Origin: an uncultured Prevotellaceae bacterium
GTDB taxonomy: Bacteria; Bacteroidota; Bacteroidia; Bacteroidales; Muribaculaceae
DNA: 35,805 bases
Assembly (NCBI GenBank): GCA_945921235.1
Contig: CAMEKH010000006.1
Coordinates: forward strand, 1 to 35,805
Direction: 5' to 3'
Part shown: piece by piece, positions 31,870 through 35,805 of the stretch
Position numbering within the stretch: position 1 is the stretch's first letter
Layout: each line of letters starts with the position of its first letter
Position numbers and translations under genes: made by a program
The notes under the pieces: model-generated
The model's database searches: none
The model's input: the letters and a program-made list of their open reading frames with translations, nothing else
Told to the model about the DNA's origin: nothing

Positions 31870-32724
31870 ATGGCAAACAAAAGAATTGCAATACAAGGCG
31901 AACCCGGTTGCTTCCACGATGCTGCTGCGAGAAGTTTCTTCACTGACGATGAAGTTGAAACAATTCCGTGCGACACGTTTATAAGTATGTTTGACCTTCT
32001 GAAAACTGATGCATCAATGCTTGGAATTGTCGCTATTGAAAATACTATAGCAGGTAGCCTTCTCCAGAATCATGAATTATTGCGGCAGAGTAATCATATT
32101 ATTGTAGGTGAATATAAAATGCACATATCGCATGTGCTTGCGGCTTTGCCCGGACAGACAATAGAGGAACTTACCGAAGTTAATTCTCACCCTATGGCTT
32201 TGATGCAGTGTGAGCAATATCTGCTCAGGCACAGCAATCTGAAAATGGTTGAAAAGAATGATACGGCAGGAAGTGCAAAAGAAATTTCGGAGAAACATCT
32301 TATGGGGCATGCTGCAGTGTGTGGAAAATATGCCGCCGAATTATACGGATTGAATATACTTGAAGAGGGAATTCAGACTAATAAACGTAATTTTACACGT
32401 TTCCTTGTTATTGCCGACCCTGTGGAGGCACCGGCTATTCTTGGCAACAAAGTAAAGAACAAGGCTTCGCTCGTATTTACGTTGCCTCACACTCATGGCA
32501 GTTTGTCGAAGATTCTCACGATTTTTTCTTTCTATGACATAAACTTATCTAAAATACAGTCACTCCCAATTATAGGACGTGAATGGGAATATAGATTCTA
32601 TATAAATCTTACTTTCGATGATTACACTCGATACCGGCAGTCAATTGATGCTGTGCGTCCTTTAATCAACGATTTCAAAATCTTAGGTGAATATGCAGAA
32701 TTCAAAAATGAAACAGGAGCTTAA
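31870..32724 (+). CDS. pheA: Prephenate dehydratase
   Basis: 284-aa monofunctional enzyme turning prephenate into phenylpyruvate. Catalytic domain begins R-I-A-I-Q-G-E-P-G-C-F-H-D-A-A-A; the catalytic T-R-F is at 176-178. Other markers are A-I-E-N-T-I-A-G-S and N-D-T-A-G-S-A-K. The C-terminal ACT domain (about 200-275) has the L-P-H-T-H-G-S-L-S-K-I-L start, but where classical enzymes have E-S-R-P for Phe binding it has Q-S-L-P (230-233). Chorismate mutase is not fused here; it sits on the DAHP synthase. First structural gene after the attenuator; the next gene starts inside its end. Confidence 0.94.
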   Translation: MANKRIAIQGEPGCFHDAAARSFFTDDEVETIPCDTFISMFDLLKTDASMLGIVAIENTIAGSLLQNHELLRQSNHIIVGEYKMHISHVLAALPGQTIEELTEVNSHPMALMQCEQYLLRHSNLKMVEKNDTAGSAKEISEKHLMGHAAVCGKYAAELYGLNILEEGIQTNKRNFTRFLVIADPVEAPAILGNKVKNKASLVFTLPHTHGSLSKILTIFSFYDINLSKIQSLPIIGREWEYRFYINLTFDDYTRYRQSIDAVRPLINDFKILGEYAEFKNETGA

Positions 32725-33886
32725 TATTTTTCCGGCACAAAGGGTTAACAATGTTAAAGAATACTATTTCTCTAAAAAATTAAGGGAAATAGCTCAATTG
32801 AACGCAAAAGGCGAAGATATTATTTCATTGGGTATTGGTGGTCCCGACCGACCGCCCCACTCCGATGTTGTGGGCACATTGTGTGCGGAAGCGAGTAAAC
32901 CCGATGTACATGGCTATCAGCCCTATGTGGGGATTCCGGAATTAAGGAAGGCGTTTTCAGTATGGTATAAGACTTGCTATGATGTGGATTTAGATTCAAC
33001 CACTGAGATTCAGCCATTGATAGGTTCAAAGGAGGGTATTCTACACATCTCATTAGCATTTTTGAACCCCGGAGATGGAGTGCTTGTTCCTAATCCAGGA
33101 TATCCTACATATACTTCGGTAAGCAGGCTTGTGGGTGCTGAGATTTTCAATTATTCTCTTACTGAGGAGTCGCAGTGGGAACCCGATTTCGATGAATTGG
33201 AGAAAATGCCTCTTGAGCGTATAAAGTTGATGTGGGTTAATTATCCCCATATGCCTACCGGCAAGAAAGCATCGATGGAACTATATGAGAAAATTGTCGA
33301 TTTTGGCAAGAAGCATAACATTGTAATTGTCAACGATAATCCCTATAGCTTTATATTGAATGATTCGCCGATTAGTATTCTTAAAGTGCAAGACGCGAAA
33401 GATATTGCAATAGAGATGAATTCGCTGAGCAAATCGCACAATATGGCAGGTTGGCGTATCGGTATGCTTGCGTCGAATCCCACCTTTGTGAGCTGGATAC
33501 TCAAAGTGAAATCAAATATTGATTCGGGGCAATTCAAGCCTATGATGCTCGCTGCTGCGAAGGCTCTGAATTGTGGCAAGGAATGGTATGAAGAAGTTAA
33601 TGCTACATATCGTTGTCGCCGATTGATAGCTGAGGAGATAATGAACGTATTAGGCTGTACATTCGATTCGGAACAGAGCGGGCTATTTTTGTGGGGGAAA
33701 ATTCCCGAATCGGAAAATAGTTCGGAAGTACTTGCCGATAAAATTCTCTATGGAGCTAAAGTTTTCATTACTCCGGGTTTTATTTTCGGCTCGAATGGCG
33801 AGCGATATATTCGCATATCACTTTGTGCAACCAAGCAGAGAATGAATGAGGCTTTGGAGAGAATTAAAGCATATATTGGTAATTGA
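32708..33886 (+). CDS. Class I/II aminotransferase of the aromatic operon
   Basis: 392-aa PLP enzyme. The PLP lysine is Lys242 in N-S-L-S-K-S-H-N-M-A-G-W-R-I-G. Other fold-type I markers: N-P-G-Y-P-T-Y near 126, V-N-Y-P-H-M-P-T-G (usual N-P-N-N-P-T-G region) and V-N-D-N-P-Y-S-F. Position between pheA and the DAHP synthase suggests transamination of phenylpyruvate and hydroxyphenylpyruvate, the last step to Phe and Tyr; aspartate or LL-diaminopimelate-type activity cannot be excluded. The ATG at 32708 overlaps pheA by 17 nt; an in-frame ATG at 32693 is possible. Confidence 0.87.
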   Translation: MKQELNIFPAQRVNNVKEYYFSKKLREIAQLNAKGEDIISLGIGGPDRPPHSDVVGTLCAEASKPDVHGYQPYVGIPELRKAFSVWYKTCYDVDLDSTTEIQPLIGSKEGILHISLAFLNPGDGVLVPNPGYPTYTSVSRLVGAEIFNYSLTEESQWEPDFDELEKMPLERIKLMWVNYPHMPTGKKASMELYEKIVDFGKKHNIVIVNDNPYSFILNDSPISILKVQDAKDIAIEMNSLSKSHNMAGWRIGMLASNPTFVSWILKVKSNIDSGQFKPMMLAAAKALNCGKEWYEEVNATYRCRRLIAEEIMNVLGCTFDSEQSGLFLWGKIPESENSSEVLADKILYGAKVFITPGFIFGSNGERYIRISLCATKQRMNEALERIKAYIGN

Positions 33887-33920
33887 ATTAATTTTGATAA
33901 AACATAGTAATATTATAGAT

Positions 33921-34994
33921 ATGGAAAATTTAGAGTCAATTATTTTGCCCGGTTTAAGTGATAAGAAACCATTGATAATAGCCGGTCCATGTAGTGCCGA
34001 AACGGAAGAACAGGTGCTGACTACTGCTAAAGAGTTGGCGGCAAATGGCGTGAAAATATTCAGAGCCGGAATTTGGAAACCTCGTACTAAGCCCGGTGGC
34101 TTTGAGGGCGTGGGAATTGAAGGACTGGATTGGCTGAAAAAAGTAAAAGCTGAAACGGGAATGTATGTGGCTACAGAAGTTGCCAATAAAGCTCATGTAG
34201 AAGCCGCTTTGGCCGCAGGTGTAGACATTTTGTGGATTGGAGCGCGCACATCGGCAAACCCGTTTGCAATGCAGGAAATAGCAGATGCTCTCGTTGGAGC
34301 CGATACGGTGGTGCTCGTTAAGAATCCGGTAAATCCCGACCTTGAATTGTGGATTGGAGCAATGCAGCGAATATACAATGCCGGAATAAGGAAACTTGGA
34401 GCTATTCATCGCGGTTTTAGCTCTTATGGGAAGCATTTGTATCGCAATATGCCACAATGGCACATTCCAATTGAACTTAGCAGGCGTATGCCTAATTTGC
34501 CTATTTTGTGCGACCCTTCGCATATAGGAGGGAAACGAGAACTTGTTGCTCCTATTGCGCAGCAAGCAATGGATATGGGATTTGATGGCTTGATTATTGA
34601 GTCGCATTGCGACCCTGATTGCGCATGGAGCGATAAGAGTCAGCAAGTTACGCCCGATGTCCTTAATTATATATTAAATATGCTTGTTATTCGCGACACC
34701 AAACAGACTACGGAGAATCTCACACTTTTGCGCCAACAGATTGACCAAATTGACAATGAATTGCTTGAAATACTCAATAAGCGTATGCGTGTGTCGAGGG
34801 AAATAGGTCAATATAAGAAAGAACACAGCATGCAGATTGTGCAAACCGACCGATATGGTGATATATTGAAGTCGCGAATAAAACTTGCCGAAGAGATGGG
34901 AATGAGTGGCGATTTCATGAAAGATGTGCTTGTGTCGATTCATGAAGAATCAGTGCGTCAGCAAATAGAGGTCTTTAATAATAGGATAAAGTAA
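33921..34994 (+). CDS. Bifunctional DAHP synthase / chorismate mutase
   Basis: 357 aa. The first ~255 residues are a type I-beta 3-deoxy-7-phosphoheptulonate synthase: P-L-I-I-A-G-P-C-S-A-E, F-R-A-G-I-W-K-P-R-T-K-P-G-G-F-E-G, W-I-G-A-R-T-S, H-R-G-F-S, C-D-P-S-H-I-G-G-K. The last ~85 are an AroQ chorismate mutase: L-R-Q-Q-I-D-Q-I-D-N-E-L-L-E-I-L-N-K-R-M, then K-K-E-H. It thus joins the first step of the shikimate route with the branch step to prephenate, the substrate of both pheA and tyrA in this operon. The mutase is C-terminal, as in other Bacteroidetes. Start ATG 33921 is used since relatives begin here. Confidence 0.94.
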   Translation: MENLESIILPGLSDKKPLIIAGPCSAETEEQVLTTAKELAANGVKIFRAGIWKPRTKPGGFEGVGIEGLDWLKKVKAETGMYVATEVANKAHVEAALAAGVDILWIGARTSANPFAMQEIADALVGADTVVLVKNPVNPDLELWIGAMQRIYNAGIRKLGAIHRGFSSYGKHLYRNMPQWHIPIELSRRMPNLPILCDPSHIGGKRELVAPIAQQAMDMGFDGLIIESHCDPDCAWSDKSQQVTPDVLNYILNMLVIRDTKQTTENLTLLRQQIDQIDNELLEILNKRMRVSREIGQYKKEHSMQIVQTDRYGDILKSRIKLAEEMGMSGDFMKDVLVSIHEESVRQQIEVFNNRIK

Positions 34995-35000
34995 GCTATT

Positions 35001-35774
35001 ATGAAGATTCTGATTCTTGGCGCAGGCAAAATGGGGTCATTTTTCTGCGACCTTCTCAGTTTTGACCATGAGGTTGCTGTGCTTGATGTAGATAAGCAGC
35101 GTCTTCGTTTCACTTTCAATGCGCAGCGGTTTTCGTCATACGAAGAAGTCGTTGATTTCCAGCCTGAACTCATGATAAACGCTGTTACGGTGAAATACAC
35201 TATCGATGCATTTAAAAAAATTATGCCGTATTTGCCTGATAAATGTATTTTATCCGATATAGCATCGGTGAAAACCGGATTGCCTGAATTTTATGGCAAT
35301 TGTGGACACCCGTTTGTCAGCACTCACCCTATGTTTGGACCTACATTTGCTTCATTGAGCAATTTGTCGAGTGAGAACGCAATAATTATTACCGAAAGCG
35401 ACCATCTCGGGAAAGTGTTTTTTCGCGATTTATATAATCGATTGCACTTGAATGTGTGTGAATATTCTTTTAAAGAGCACGATGAAACTATTGCTTTTTC
35501 TCTTTCTATCCCATTTGCAAGCACTCTCGTTTTTGGAAGTGTTATGAAGCATCAAGATGCTCCGGGCACAACTTTTAAAAGGCACATGGCGATTGCTCGG
35601 GGGCTTATGTCGGAAGATGACTATTTGTTACAAGAAATTCTCTTTAATCCACATACTCCCGAACAATTGGATAAGATTCAAGCCAAGCTGTCAGCGTTAC
35701 GTGAGATTGTGGTTGAAAGAGATTCTGTGAAAATGAAAGAATTTCTCGATTCAGTGAGAGAAAACTTGAAGTAA
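35001..35774 (+). CDS. tyrA: Prephenate dehydrogenase
   Basis: 257-aa NAD(P)-dependent enzyme converting prephenate to 4-hydroxyphenylpyruvate. Rossmann G-A-G-K-M-G at 7-12, followed by V-A-V-L-D-V-D. Family segments are S-D-I-A-S-V-K-T near 88 and S-T-H-P-M-F-G-P near 105. Short, without an ACT domain, so Tyr feedback control may rest on transcription attenuation (inference). Starts 6 nt after the DAHP synthase stop. No terminator is visible in the remaining 31 nt. Confidence 0.93.
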   Translation: MKILILGAGKMGSFFCDLLSFDHEVAVLDVDKQRLRFTFNAQRFSSYEEVVDFQPELMINAVTVKYTIDAFKKIMPYLPDKCILSDIASVKTGLPEFYGNCGHPFVSTHPMFGPTFASLSNLSSENAIIITESDHLGKVFFRDLYNRLHLNVCEYSFKEHDETIAFSLSIPFASTLVFGSVMKHQDAPGTTFKRHMAIARGLMSEDDYLLQEILFNPHTPEQLDKIQAKLSALREIVVERDSVKMKEFLDSVRENLK

Positions 35775-35805
35775 TGTGATATTATATCACCAAAAATAAT
35801 TGAAA

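Noticed and set aside
33954-34646. 230-aa minus-strand ORF
   Set aside because: Antisense shadow of the DAHP synthase domain.
1-35805. Mobile element, phage, CRISPR or defence island
   Set aside because: No transposase, integrase, direct-repeat array, cas gene or atypical composition was seen; gene content is housekeeping throughout.

Overview
The window looks like ordinary chromosome of a Bacteroidales bacterium, possibly Muribaculaceae-like. The family is a guess; the order is better supported. Evidence: low GC, no Shine-Dalgarno sequences before starts, at least seven promoters with the Bacteroidetes pattern TTG, then 19-20 bp, then TAnnTTTG, many short lipoprotein signals, and family-typical proteins (DUF3332, long Bacteroidetes PurM, META lipoproteins, HU-CCDC81/SPOR protein, periplasmic DPP III with HECLGH). 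I see no phage, insertion sequence, CRISPR array or rRNA.

Layout. 1-4.2 kb (+): cdsA, purM, an MltF-like lytic transglycosylase lipoprotein and a DUF3332 lipoprotein. 4.2-7.3 kb: a large secreted TPR protein (-) divergent from a double-META lipoprotein (+). 7.3-10.4 kb: yraN (-) and tRNA-Glu(CTC) (+) fire from an interleaved divergent promoter, followed by mutS2 (-). 10.4-10.8 kb has no protein gene but holds a 13-bp hairpin and a candidate small RNA. 10.8-12.8 kb (-): C45-type hydrolase, DUF486 membrane protein, YcxB-like protein. 13-14.5 kb (+): acyl-CoA thioesterase and dprA. 14.5-23 kb (-): HEAT-like protein, DPP III, then dxr-rseP-rlmI, an HU/SPOR envelope protein and a small TPR protein. 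23.1-29.3 kb (+): clostripain-like protease, MscS channel, a long structured leader, recJ and recQ. 29.4-31 kb (-): pyrD-pyrK. 31.2-35.8 kb (+): a small BIG2-like lipoprotein, then a complete phenylalanine/tyrosine operon (pheA, aminotransferase, DAHP synthase/chorismate mutase, tyrA).

Most interesting are two RNA regulatory regions. The aromatic operon is preceded by an unlisted 17-codon leader peptide in which 10 residues are Phe or Tyr, followed by mutually exclusive antiterminator and terminator hairpins: a textbook ribosome-mediated attenuator in a Bacteroidetes context. The recJ-recQ transcript starts beside a perfect 12-bp palindrome and carries a ~130-nt leader that folds on paper into a three-way junction with a pseudoknot. 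I do not recognise it as a known riboswitch class. Two genes (mutS2 and the HU/SPOR gene) have complete promoters ending only 4-7 nt before the start codon, implying leaderless or nearly leaderless mRNAs.
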